A stretch of DNA of 44,793 bases from assembly GCA_020057555.1 (NCBI GenBank), contig JAGVFR010000017.1, forward strand, positions 1 through 44,793, read 5' to 3'. The notes beneath the pieces were generated by a model that worked only from the letters and a program-made list of their open reading frames with translations, was not told the origin of the DNA and made no database searches. The DNA comes from a bacterium. GTDB lineage: Bacteria; Patescibacteriota; Patescibacteriia; UBA9934; GWF2-40-263. Shown here piece by piece: positions 33,304-41,334 of the stretch; position 1 is the stretch's first letter, and every line of letters starts with the position of its first letter. The translations under genes were made by a program, and so were the position numbers.

Positions 33304-34491
33304 CTATTCTCCAACCTTAAACGATTTTTTATAAAATTCACCGACTCTTCGTGAAAGCTCTTCATCAACTTTTTTTCCAAACTTTGGCATACTTGCCTGA
33401 CCAACAACAGCATACTGCAACTGTTTTAACACGCGACCAAAAGCAGGTCCAGGTTCCATTTTCAATAAATCCATAATTGAAATTCCATCCAACCCGACAT
33501 CTTTGAACAACAAATTTCGATCTTTGTGTTCTTGCTCTTCTTTGGTATGAATTTTTTCTGCTCTTTGCATTGGATCAACATCATGCTCTGCCTTAAAAGC
33601 GTTCACAAGCATCTCGATCTCGTGCCAATAACCATGAGCTGAAAGTCTTTGTGATCCACAAACAAAATCTAAAAAGATCGCGCCTTGAATGAAATCAATA
33701 AAATCATCCGCGTCATATCCTTTTGCTTGAGCAATATGAACATATGGACTCATGTTGCTTGTTTGTGTTTTTGAAAATTTCTTAAACGACAGATGATGAC
33801 AAACAATATCCTCAAGCATTGAGGCATGAATGTCAGTCAGTTGATGTGCTATCACGAATCGTTCAAACAGAGCGTGGTAAACCGGCGTGTGAATCATTTG
33901 ATCATGATGCGGATATTTCACTTCAATTTCGTATGTAAGATAAAAAAGTGATTGAATCTCACGCGGTGATTCATTTGGATGTTGCGTTTCGAATGTTTTG
34001 TACAAATCAAGATATTGTGTTCGCAATCGCGCGCGCTCTGTCAAATCAACATCTGGTTCATATGTCAGTTTTGAATTGAATCCAAGTTCAGCTCCACGGG
34101 ATTTTTCCGGTGAAACAAACACAACCGATGCCCATTTTGCCGCGTCGTGGCAAAGAGCAAACGCCTCAAACCATGCAAAATTTTCTTTGAATATATTGTT
34201 GAGTTCCTCAATCTCATATCCATAAGCTTTCAAACGACGCAGTTCCTCGATTTCAGTAAGTCGCAATGTTCCATCTTGAATCGCATACAGACTCATTAAA
34301 ATCAAACGCAAATGATCTCGCACAAACGGACCTTCAGCGTGAAAACGAATGTCTTGCGGAGTGCAAAGAGAGTCAGCTACAAGAGGCTCTGCTGTTGATA
34401 CAGCATGCAACATCGCATCAGCGCGATTGTATAATTTTTGATCAACGCAAACGCGTCTCATCAAAACATCAAAGAATTCCGAGTCATGCAT
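33304..34491 (-). CDS. HD-domain-like protein, related to CCA-adding enzyme C-termini
   Basis: The 395-residue protein is not securely assigned. FALCHDAAKWASVVFV carries an HD pair as in HD-superfamily phosphohydrolases, with further His residues in KYPHHDQMIHTPVYHALF and EDIVCHHLSF that could complete a metal site. The segment LLKMEPGPAFGRVLKQLQ near the C terminus resembles the end of tRNA nucleotidyltransferases and their HD relatives. No nucleotidyltransferase head is present, so it is an HD-type protein, not a complete CCA enzyme. Both tRNAs in this window already encode CCA. The gene lies two bases upstream of ruvA and 11 bases after the DHH-like gene. Confidence 0.6.
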   Translation of the reverse strand: MHDSEFFDVLMRRVCVDQKLYNRADAMLHAVSTAEPLVADSLCTPQDIRFHAEGPFVRDHLRLILMSLYAIQDGTLRLTEIEELRRLKAYGYEIEELNNIFKENFAWFEAFALCHDAAKWASVVFVSPEKSRGAELGFNSKLTYEPDVDLTERARLRTQYLDLYKTFETQHPNESPREIQSLFYLTYEIEVKYPHHDQMIHTPVYHALFERFVIAHQLTDIHASMLEDIVCHHLSFKKFSKTQTSNMSPYVHIAQAKGYDADDFIDFIQGAIFLDFVCGSQRLSAHGYWHEIEMLVNAFKAEHDVDPMQRAEKIHTKEEQEHKDRNLLFKDVGLDGISIMDLLKMEPGPAFGRVLKQLQYAVVGQASMPKFGKKVDEELSRRVGEFYKKSFKVGE

Positions 34492-34502
34492 ACTCTTCTA
34501 TT

Positions 34503-35360
34503 TTAGACGATTGCCTTGATATCACGCAATGTTACATGTGGTTTCCTTTTCTCATTTCGATATCCCCAATTACGATCTTGCCCAAATGTAAATCCTCCAA
34601 ACTTTTGAAAAAGATCCATTGCCTTGTCTGATTCCTGAACGTAAATCAAACCACGTTTACGTTCAATTATGATCAGCGAAGTTGGTTTGCCAAATTTCTC
34701 CGCAACAATTCGAGACAAGCGCGGACGAAGTTGAATATCTGCATTTATTTCAACAATAAAATAGCTTTTCCATTTTTTTCGCTTCTCCCAAGCTCCACGA
34801 ACTAAAGCTTGTTTGCGCATTTCTGTTTTTGGATTTTGAAGTTGTGAAAGAAGAGAATCGTGATAATTCAAAATCCGCTCGATTTCATTTTTTGAAAATT
34901 TTTCCTCTTGCAAAGCCCAAATAAAACCTCGATCCAAAATCCCGATTCCACGAATGAGCAGTGGTTCAAAACCTAATGCTCCTAATTTCGCATCAGTAAG
35001 GCGAAACATTTTTACGAATTGCTCAAGCGAAGATGGAAGCATTTTTCCTGATGCGCTGTGCGCGCGATCCAAACCCGTGTAGTGATGATGATCGATGATT
35101 ACAAGTTTGATTCCGGCTTTTTTCAGTCGCGCTTCAACTTTTGGTCCTGGCATTTCAACAACGATCACATTTTTATATCCGCCTTTTCTAATTATTGGAA
35201 AATAATCTCGACCCTTGTCGAGCGATGCGCCATGAGTTTGTTTTGAAACCAAAATCGGCAAACCAATCTTTTCAGCAATTTGGCTAATCAAAATCCCCTC
35301 CGCGTCATTTGGAGGAATTATTAAAATTGTCGATCGAAAAGATATAGAGGTCATTTGCAA
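34503..35360 (-). CDS. DHH-like phosphoesterase-fold protein
   Basis: The 285-residue protein has IIPPNDAEGILISQIAEKIG at its start, KLVIIDHHHYTGLDRAHSAS near residue 85 and LLIRGIGILDRGFIWALQEE in the middle. The DHHHYTG motif places it near the DHH family (RecJ, NrnA), but the other DHH motifs are weak and the C-terminal DHHA1 GGGH motif is changed to a GGFTFGQDRNWGYRN stretch. Nuclease activity on short oligonucleotides is possible. It abuts ileS: its ATG lies one base after the ileS stop, in the same direction, so they are co-transcribed. Confidence 0.65.
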   Translation of the reverse strand: MQMTSISFRSTILIIPPNDAEGILISQIAEKIGLPILVSKQTHGASLDKGRDYFPIIRKGGYKNVIVVEMPGPKVEARLKKAGIKLVIIDHHHYTGLDRAHSASGKMLPSSLEQFVKMFRLTDAKLGALGFEPLLIRGIGILDRGFIWALQEEKFSKNEIERILNYHDSLLSQLQNPKTEMRKQALVRGAWEKRKKWKSYFIVEINADIQLRPRLSRIVAEKFGKPTSLIIIERKRGLIYVQESDKAMDLFQKFGGFTFGQDRNWGYRNEKRKPHVTLRDIKAIV

Positions 35361-38213
35361 CTATTTTAACACGAACCCTATCACTATCTCATTCTCATTC
35401 ACTTGAAATGATTCGTTTATTTCAGGGACTTCCCCATCTTTGCGTGCAGAGCTTGAAAGTGTCCCATGCAAAATTGCGTCATTGTGCTCCTCAAGCGCGC
35501 GCATGACTTCGTCCGATCCTGAAGCAAACAATTCAATTCGATCGTTTATTGTTAAACCTTTTTCTTTTCGAAGTGAATTCACACGACGAATTATTTCACG
35601 CGCAATTCCATCGCGTAAAAGTTCTGGTGTAAGAGTTAAATCAAGTTCAACTGATAAATCTCCTTTTTGAACTTCAAACTTTTTCACATTTACTTCATCC
35701 AAAATCAGATCTTTATATTCTTGAGATAGTTCCCCCGTTGGAAGAGTTACCTTCATTGATCCAAGCGCTTGTCTAACTAGAATTCCGGCTTCTGAACGAC
35801 GTTCAAGAACACGAGAAACAATTCCTCGAGCGTGCTTCATATCCAAAAGTAATTTCTCATCAATTAAGGAATCATCTTGTGTTGGCCAATCTTCCAAATG
35901 AACAGATTCTTTATCTCCACCAATATCTTTATAGATTGTTTCGGAAAGAAATGGCGCGAACGGCGCAATGAGTTTTGAAAACGTCAAAAGACATTCATGC
36001 AAAGTCGCAATCGCAGAATTTTTATCACTTTCATCTGTTCCCTTAAATCGCTCGCGGGAACGACGAACATACCAAGTTGAAAGATCATCAATAAAATCCC
36101 CGAACTCGCGCACTGTTTCAGTGATGATGTAACTTTCAAGTTTTGAAGTTGTTTCTTTTGTGAGTTTGTGAAGCCTCGCAAGAATCCAGCGATCGAGAAT
36201 ATGAACAGAAGCCGAAGAAGTTGAAGACGCTGAAGCTGGAACAAACATCTTCCAAAACTCAACAACGTTCGATAAAATTCCAAAATTCTTTTTCACCATT
36301 TCTGAAAGAGCTTTCTCATCAAACCGTTTTGACTCGCCGGGCTGATTTATCGTGTACATGTACCAACGCACAGCATCTGCACCATACTTTTCAATCACGT
36401 CCATTGGCAAAACAATGTTTCCAAGCGACTTGCTCATCTTTTTTCCTTCAGCATCCAAGACGTGTCCCAAACAAATCACATTTTTGAACGGCCGTTCTTT
36501 CCCAAGCAAAGTCGAAACAGCGAGAAGTGTATAAAACCATCCGCGAGTTTGATCAATCGCTTCGGAAATATAATCGGCCGGGAATCCTTCACCAGAATCA
36601 ACAAGTTCTTTATTTTCAAATGGATAATGCCATTGCGCAAACGGCATTGCGCCAGAATCAAACCAAACATCACAAACATCTGGAACGCGTTTGGCAACTT
36701 GAGAACATTTTTCACACTTCAATTCGATCTCATCGATGTAAGGACGATGAGGGTCAAAAGTTTTTTTGTCCACGTTTAACTCTTCAAAACTTCCAACACA
36801 CATTTGATGTTTACAACTAACACATTCCCAAATTGGAAGTGGCGTTCCCCAATATCGTTCGCGCGAAAACGCCCAATCTTTTACTTCACGAAGCCACTCG
36901 CCAAAACGCCCATCTTTAATATGTTCTGGCTCCCAATGAATATTATCGTTTTGTTTCAAAAGCTCATCGCGTAATTTTGTCATTGCGATATACCAAGAGT
37001 CTTTGGCGTAGTAGATCAATTTGGTTTTACATCGCCAACAATGCGGATATGAGTGTTCAAACTTTTCTTTTGAAAACAAAAGTCCTCGATGCGCCAAATC
37101 TTTTATGATGTCCACTGCGACATCTTCATCTGTTACAAAACGACCAGAGAGAAAATCCATCCCTTCAATAAACGTCCCGTCAAGTTTCACAAGGTGATGT
37201 TTTGGAAGACCAATTTTATTTCCTAATTCAAAGTCATCAACTCCGTACATGACAGCCGTATGAACAATACCTGTTCCGTCTTCGGTTGTGACAAAGTCCG
37301 CTGGGACAATGGACCATGCAGGAGAGTGATGGAGTAGGTCACACAAAAATGGAAACAATGGCTCGTACTTTTTTCCAACGAGCTCTGAACCTTTTACTTC
37401 TTCGACAATTTCATATTCGTCTTTCAAAATTCCGAGACGCTCCTTCGCTAACCACAAAAATTCGTCGCCTTGTTTAACCTTCACATAATCAATATCTTTC
37501 CCAACCGCTAGCGCGACGTTTCCCGGTAAAGTCCATGGCGTCGTTGTCCACGCAAGAATATATTCCTGCTTTTTCTTCCCTTTCTGCCATATCTCCCCTG
37601 TGACCTTAAACTTTGCCGTGACTGACAAATCCTTCACATCCTTATACCCCTGCGCGAGTTCATGGCTAGACAAAGACGTTCCACATCGCGGACAATGCGG
37701 CGTCACGCGATAATCTTTGTAGAGCAATCCTTTATTCCAAACTTGTTTAATAACCCACCACAAAGATTCAATATATTCCGGCGCGTAAGTGACATATGCG
37801 TTTTCAAGATCAACCCAAAAACCGAGCCGTTTGGTAAACTCTTCCCATTCCTTTTTATATTTCCAAACGTTTTGTTTGCACAACTCATTGAATTTCGCGA
37901 TTCCAAATTCTTCAATCTGTGCTTTTCCAGTAAATCCAAGTTGCTTTTCGACTTCAATTTCAACTGGCAGACCATGTGTATCCCAGCCGCCTTTTCTCAC
38001 AACGCGATACCCCTGCATTGTTCGAAAACGTGGAATACAATCCTTAAACGCGCGAGCTTCGGCGTGATGGATTCCAGGACGTCCATTTGCTGTTGGAGGA
38101 CCTTCAAAAAACACAAACGGACCTTTCGGCGCGTCTTTCTCTAATGTTTTCTTGAAAATCTGATTGCGTTCCCATTTTGATAGTACCTCTTGTTCTTTTT
38201 CAGAAAAATTCAT
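35361..38213 (-). CDS. ileS: Isoleucyl-tRNA synthetase
   Basis: The 950-residue class I synthetase has the HIGH-type motif in PPTANGRPGIHHAEARAFKD, the editing domain with WTTTPWTLPGNVAL and GTGIVHTAVMYGVDDFELG, DSGAMPFAQWHYPFEN and the KMSKS loop in AEGKKMSKSLGNIVLP. Cys pairs CPRCG, CWRCK, CVSCK and CEKC mark zinc-binding insertions. A C-terminal anticodon-binding domain ends in an IleS-type tail. The synthetase joins isoleucine to tRNA-Ile and edits valine. ATG 38213 (MNFSEKEQ) is preferred over an in-frame TTG at 38231, because the protein family starts MNFSEKE and an extended -10 box ends eight bases upstream, suggesting a leaderless transcript. Confidence 0.96.
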   Translation of the reverse strand: MNFSEKEQEVLSKWERNQIFKKTLEKDAPKGPFVFFEGPPTANGRPGIHHAEARAFKDCIPRFRTMQGYRVVRKGGWDTHGLPVEIEVEKQLGFTGKAQIEEFGIAKFNELCKQNVWKYKKEWEEFTKRLGFWVDLENAYVTYAPEYIESLWWVIKQVWNKGLLYKDYRVTPHCPRCGTSLSSHELAQGYKDVKDLSVTAKFKVTGEIWQKGKKKQEYILAWTTTPWTLPGNVALAVGKDIDYVKVKQGDEFLWLAKERLGILKDEYEIVEEVKGSELVGKKYEPLFPFLCDLLHHSPAWSIVPADFVTTEDGTGIVHTAVMYGVDDFELGNKIGLPKHHLVKLDGTFIEGMDFLSGRFVTDEDVAVDIIKDLAHRGLLFSKEKFEHSYPHCWRCKTKLIYYAKDSWYIAMTKLRDELLKQNDNIHWEPEHIKDGRFGEWLREVKDWAFSRERYWGTPLPIWECVSCKHQMCVGSFEELNVDKKTFDPHRPYIDEIELKCEKCSQVAKRVPDVCDVWFDSGAMPFAQWHYPFENKELVDSGEGFPADYISEAIDQTRGWFYTLLAVSTLLGKERPFKNVICLGHVLDAEGKKMSKSLGNIVLPMDVIEKYGADAVRWYMYTINQPGESKRFDEKALSEMVKKNFGILSNVVEFWKMFVPASASSTSSASVHILDRWILARLHKLTKETTSKLESYIITETVREFGDFIDDLSTWYVRRSRERFKGTDESDKNSAIATLHECLLTFSKLIAPFAPFLSETIYKDIGGDKESVHLEDWPTQDDSLIDEKLLLDMKHARGIVSRVLERRSEAGILVRQALGSMKVTLPTGELSQEYKDLILDEVNVKKFEVQKGDLSVELDLTLTPELLRDGIAREIIRRVNSLRKEKGLTINDRIELFASGSDEVMRALEEHNDAILHGTLSSSARKDGEVPEINESFQVNENEIVIGFVLK

Positions 38214-38221
38214 ACGGATCG

Positions 38222-38230
38222 AGTATGCCA
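38222..38230 (-). promoter_or_regulatory. candidate extended -10 box of ileS
   Basis: Minus strand TGG-CATACT ends eight bases before the ATG at 38213. The match to TATAAT is partial and no -35 is clear. Confidence 0.35.
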
Positions 38231-38264
38231 AAAAATCTGGAAAAAATCAAAAAAAATATAACAC

Positions 38265-38301
38265 AAAAAGAAAAGCCCTGTCTGAAGATACAGACAGGGG
38301 C
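38265..38301 (-). terminator. Terminator of the 201-residue orphan gene
   Basis: Minus strand GCCCCTGTCTG, six-base loop, CAGACAGGGC and tail TTTTCTTTTT. Confidence 0.88.
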
Positions 38302-38351
38302 AAAGAGTCAAAGAGACAAAGAAAATAACTAAGTGAACAAGAAACCAAGTA

Positions 38352-38957
38352 CTAGCTTGCGAGCATCGCCGCGGGATTCTGGTCATTCCAGCCATCGACG
38401 AGCCAGCTGAAGTTCCAGTTCCACGCACCGTCGTCCCAGCACAGGCAGCGAACGCACAGGTTGTCACTCGGGTCGCGATAAACCGTACCCCAGAAGTAGA
38501 TGTAGTGGGTATTCCCGTTCTCGTCGACCTTCCAGTCTTCGGGGATGATCTCGGGGTGAGCGATAAGGTAGTCGAGAACACATGCGTTCAGGACAGGAAC
38601 CTTGCTGTTCTCAAGTTCCTTGCGGAGCTTGTTGCCTTCGATCATCTTACCGTCTTTCTGGTTCGGCGAGAAGTGAAATTGGATCTTCGTGAGATCGAGT
38701 TCAAGCTGACCTTCGCCAACGTGTTTCTCAATCACCCACTTACCCTTTTTCCACGATGCAGGCATGCAGTCGCCCACGAGATCGACGATGTGCTTGATGA
38801 TATGAATGATGGCAGTGCCGCGTACAACATGCAGAACCTGCGCAAGTAGATCACCCTGACCGAGCTTGTTCACATCGGCCTTTGTCCATCTGTTGCGAGC
38901 AAAACCCATTTCAAGATGATGACCGAGACCTTGCCCCATTTCGAACTCGTCACTCAT
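38352..38957 (-). CDS. Orphan 201-residue protein, CPR-type hypothetical
   Basis: A soluble 201-residue protein without signal peptide. The N-terminal half contains GFARNRWTKADVNKLGQGDL and LAQVLHVVRGTAIIHIIKHI, which I associate with a recurrent CPR hypothetical family; no function is known. The C-terminal half has VYRDPSDNLCVRCLCWDD and a Trp-rich end (WNWNFSWLVDGWNDQNP). It is a self-contained unit with a near-consensus promoter, a leader of about 140 nt ending in a hairpin (GACGAGTCC/GGACGTGTC) and AAGGAG before the ATG, and a strong terminator. Its GC-rich codons set it apart from ileS and rpiB. Confidence 0.82.
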   Translation of the reverse strand: MSDEFEMGQGLGHHLEMGFARNRWTKADVNKLGQGDLLAQVLHVVRGTAIIHIIKHIVDLVGDCMPASWKKGKWVIEKHVGEGQLELDLTKIQFHFSPNQKDGKMIEGNKLRKELENSKVPVLNACVLDYLIAHPEIIPEDWKVDENGNTHYIYFWGTVYRDPSDNLCVRCLCWDDGAWNWNFSWLVDGWNDQNPAAMLAS

Positions 38958-39103
38958 AACTTGTTCTCCTTTTTACGACACGTCCGTTTGGACTCGTCAC
39001 ATTTTTGCCAGCGGGCTTCTGACAACTCGCCAGATTTACCATAGCAAGAAATCGCCCTTTTTAGAGCAACTTTTTGCCAGAGTCAATCTGACTTTGATAC
39101 TCT

Positions 39104-39132
39104 AATCTACAATAAAATGGCTGGTTTGTCAA
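39104..39132 (-). promoter_or_regulatory. promoter of the 201-residue orphan gene
   Basis: Minus strand TTGACA (39127-39132), 17-base spacer, TAGATT (39104-39109). Same geometry as the promoters at 18.1 and 31.4 kb. Confidence 0.78.
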
Positions 39133-39151
39133 TAGTTGGTCAGGAGCCAAA

Positions 39152-39235
39152 TTTTATTCCCTGAGCCTGTCGAATGGATAAAATTTGGCTTGTTTGTCTA
39201 AAGCCTTCGACAAGCTCAGACAATAATATGAGTAT
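39152..39235. repeat. Dispersed palindromic repeat (family 1, copy B)
   Basis: TTTTATTCCCTGAGCC, then TGTCGAA, GGATAAAATTTGG, AGCCTTCGACAAGCTCAG and CAATAAT, ending GAGTAT. It matches 18137-18253 apart from the nested palindrome there. With the promoter and leader of the orphan gene it fills the 329-base gap before rpiB. Confidence 0.75.
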
Positions 39236-39268
39236 ACCAATGGTCCTGTCAGCTTTAATTCACATTTG

Positions 39269-39277
39269 TGCTAAAAT
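39269..39277 (+). promoter_or_regulatory. extended -10 promoter of rpiB
   Basis: TGC-TAAAAT ends nine bases before the ATG at 39287. The same TGTGCTA(A/C)AAT plus nine bases precedes the transketolase gene at 42.2 kb. Confidence 0.55.
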
Positions 39278-39286
39278 ACTCGCACT

Positions 39287-39757
39287 ATGGAAAAACAAAC
39301 AATCTACATGGGAGCTGACCATGGAGGATGGGCTCTTAAAGAAGCGCTCGAGGATTACTTGAATGTTAAAGGCTATAAAGTGGTTGACATGGGAAACCAA
39401 GACCTTGTCAAAGACGACGATTATCCAGAATTCGGATACGCTGTTGCAAAACGCGTTGTGACAGATGAGGGGTCGCACGGAATTGTGATTTGCGGAAACG
39501 CACAAGGAATCTGTATCGTTGCCAATAAAGTAAAAGGTGCGCGTGCGGCAACTGGGTTTGATGAACAAGTCGCGAAAACTTCTCGAACAGATGACAATGC
39601 AAATGTTCTCTGCTTGCCAGGAAATCACATAAAAATGGAAGAAGCCAAAAAAATCGTTGATATGTGGCTCTCAACAGAATTTTCCAAAGCAGACCGCCAT
39701 ATTCGACGTTTGAACAAAGTGACAGAAATCGAAAATCAAGAATACGGAAACCCTTAG
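39287..39757 (+). CDS. rpiB: Ribose-5-phosphate isomerase B (RpiB/LacAB family)
   Basis: The 156-residue protein fits RpiB: IYMGADHGGWALKEALEDYL with the DHGG phosphate and substrate region, then VVDMGNQD, DDYPEFGYAVAKRV, the catalytic-cysteine loop GIVICGNAQGICIVANKVKG ARA, and DDNANVLCLPGNHI. It interconverts ribose-5-phosphate and ribulose-5-phosphate in the non-oxidative pentose phosphate pathway. Immediately downstream are rpe and, after two surface-protein genes, a transketolase subunit, giving a nearly complete pentose-phosphate set. Confidence 0.93.
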   Translation: MEKQTIYMGADHGGWALKEALEDYLNVKGYKVVDMGNQDLVKDDDYPEFGYAVAKRVVTDEGSHGIVICGNAQGICIVANKVKGARAATGFDEQVAKTSRTDDNANVLCLPGNHIKMEEAKKIVDMWLSTEFSKADRHIRRLNKVTEIENQEYGNP

Positions 39758-39762
39758 AAAAT

Positions 39763-40431
39763 ATGTTAGAAATCGTCCCAGCGCTATTAGTCGAATCTGA
39801 AAAAGAATTTGAAACAAAATTTCGCGCGATCGAAAACGACTGTGTGCTCGTTCAAGTTGATGTTCTTGATGGAACGCTTTTTCCAAACACAACTTGGTTT
39901 GACCCTGTCGCGATCGGCGCGATTAAAACAAAAGTTGAAATCGAAGCGCATCTCATGGTTGAAAATCCAATTCCAATCGTCGAACAGTTCAAACAATTCG
40001 TTCCAACTTTCAAACGAGCAATCGTAAGCGCCGAAATGCACCGTCCGCTTGGAGCTGTTGTCGGTCACTTAAAAGACATCCTCGGGCTTGAAGTCGGCGT
40101 TGCAATCAATCCTGAAACTCCGCTCCATGAAATCGAGGAAGTTTTGCACACGATTGATCAACTGACTATAATGAGTGTTCATCCTGGTTCACAAGGACAA
40201 ACATTCGGTGATTCACAAAACTTTTCCAGTCCAGACGCAATCTTTGAAAAAATCGATCAAGCGCGTAGCCACAGAAAAGATATAACAATAGAAATAGACG
40301 GTGGAATAACAGAAGAACTCATAAAACCACTAATAAAAGCCGGGGTACAAAGAATCTGTATTGGTTCACTAATCTTCCGATCTGAAAATCCAAGTGATAA
40401 ACTCAAAGAGTTAAATAAATTTATCTTATGA
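39763..40431 (+). CDS. rpe: Ribulose-phosphate 3-epimerase
   Basis: The 222-residue TIM-barrel protein matches Rpe: EIVPALLVESEKEF at the start, VQVDVLDGTLFPN with the catalytic aspartate, EAHLMVENP, GVAINPETPL, LTIMSVHPGSQGQTF and IEIDGGITEELIKPLIKAGV near the C terminus. It interconverts ribulose-5-phosphate and xylulose-5-phosphate. The ATG at 39763 is five bases after the rpiB stop, so the two are co-transcribed. Its stop overlaps the next ATG by four bases. Confidence 0.9.
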   Translation: MLEIVPALLVESEKEFETKFRAIENDCVLVQVDVLDGTLFPNTTWFDPVAIGAIKTKVEIEAHLMVENPIPIVEQFKQFVPTFKRAIVSAEMHRPLGAVVGHLKDILGLEVGVAINPETPLHEIEEVLHTIDQLTIMSVHPGSQGQTFGDSQNFSSPDAIFEKIDQARSHRKDITIEIDGGITEELIKPLIKAGVQRICIGSLIFRSENPSDKLKELNKFIL

Positions 40432-41219
40432 AAAAATTTATTCCTTCCTTCTTGGCCCTCTCGGTCATCTTGGCCCTCTTGGCCGTCCCTGCCTACGCCG
40501 CTGTTCCTGTTTCTTCGCTTCAATCAGGCGACCTAATCCGTAGCCAAACTTATTCATCGGTTTACTACTATGGAGCAGACGGATTTCGTTATGTTTTTCC
40601 AAACGATAAAACATACTTCACTTGGTACAGCAACTTCGACAATGTAAAATGGATATCGGACAATGACCTTGCAACTATCCAAATCAAAGGAAATGTAACA
40701 TACAAGCCCGGTGTAAAAATGATTAAAATAAATAGTGATCCAAAAGTTTACGCTGTTGCCGGAGGCGGAATACTTCGAGCAATAAATTCAGAACTGGTCG
40801 CAAAGGAATTGTATGGCGCAAACTGGAACAAACAAATTGACGATGTTCCGGATGGATTTTTTTCAAACTATAAAATCGGAAGCAAGATTGAACTTGTGTC
40901 GCAGTACAGCAGTAAAGCTGAAAAAGCCGATGCAATCGATATCAACTCTGACAAAAATCTCAAAGCCGCGAAAATCATTTCAATCTCAAACACTGGTTAT
41001 GAACCTCCAACCGCAACAATTGAAAGCGGCACAGCTGTTCGTTTCATAAACAACTCAAATATAAATCAATCAGCAACTGAATGGGACAGTGTATGGGGAA
41101 CTGGGACTCTAAAACCAGGAGAACATTTCACTCGATACTTTGTTGAAAAAGGAACTTGGAATTACTACTCAAAATATGTAAGCAAATCTGTAATGGGTGG
41201 CGCGATAATTGTAAAATAA
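40428..41219 (+). CDS. Secreted surface protein with degenerate cupredoxin domain
   Basis: The 263-residue protein has a signal peptide (LSVILALLAVPAYAA), a repeat-bearing N-terminal domain (SLQSGDLIRSQTYSSVYYYG, RYVFPNDKTYFTWYSNF, NVTYKPGVKMIKINSDPKVY) and a C-terminal beta domain of cupredoxin layout (about 178-263). It is a close paralogue of the next gene. At the copper sites of the paralogue this protein has Gln for the first His (NINQSAT) and no Cys or His in WNYYSKYVSKSVMG, so it probably cannot bind copper. It would then be structural or ligand-binding. It is coupled to rpe by a four-base overlap, although it has no obvious metabolic link. Confidence 0.85.
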   Translation: MKKFIPSFLALSVILALLAVPAYAAVPVSSLQSGDLIRSQTYSSVYYYGADGFRYVFPNDKTYFTWYSNFDNVKWISDNDLATIQIKGNVTYKPGVKMIKINSDPKVYAVAGGGILRAINSELVAKELYGANWNKQIDDVPDGFFSNYKIGSKIELVSQYSSKAEKADAIDINSDKNLKAAKIISISNTGYEPPTATIESGTAVRFINNSNINQSATEWDSVWGTGTLKPGEHFTRYFVEKGTWNYYSKYVSKSVMGGAIIVK

Positions 41220-41228
41220 TCGTATATA

Positions 41229-41280
41229 CCCTGAGCCCGTCGAAGGGTGTACCTCACTTATTGCCTTCGACAGGCTCAGG
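41229..41280. repeat. Palindromic repeat, family 1 (short form)
   Basis: CCTGAGCCCGTCGAAGG (41229-41245) and CCTTCGACAGGCTCAGG (41264-41280) pair over 16 of 17 positions. The same core CCTGAGCCTGTCGAA occurs in the longer copies at 18.1 and 39.2 kb. Confidence 0.8.
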
Positions 41281-41334
41281 CAATATGATAAAATGACTTC
41301 ACATTTTAACTTCTTACTTCTAACTTCTAATTCT

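Noticed and set aside
33304-34491. Complete CCA-adding enzyme
   Set aside because: Only the HD-like and C-terminal patterns match; the nucleotidyltransferase head with its GGxxR and DxD motifs is absent, and both tRNAs encode CCA.
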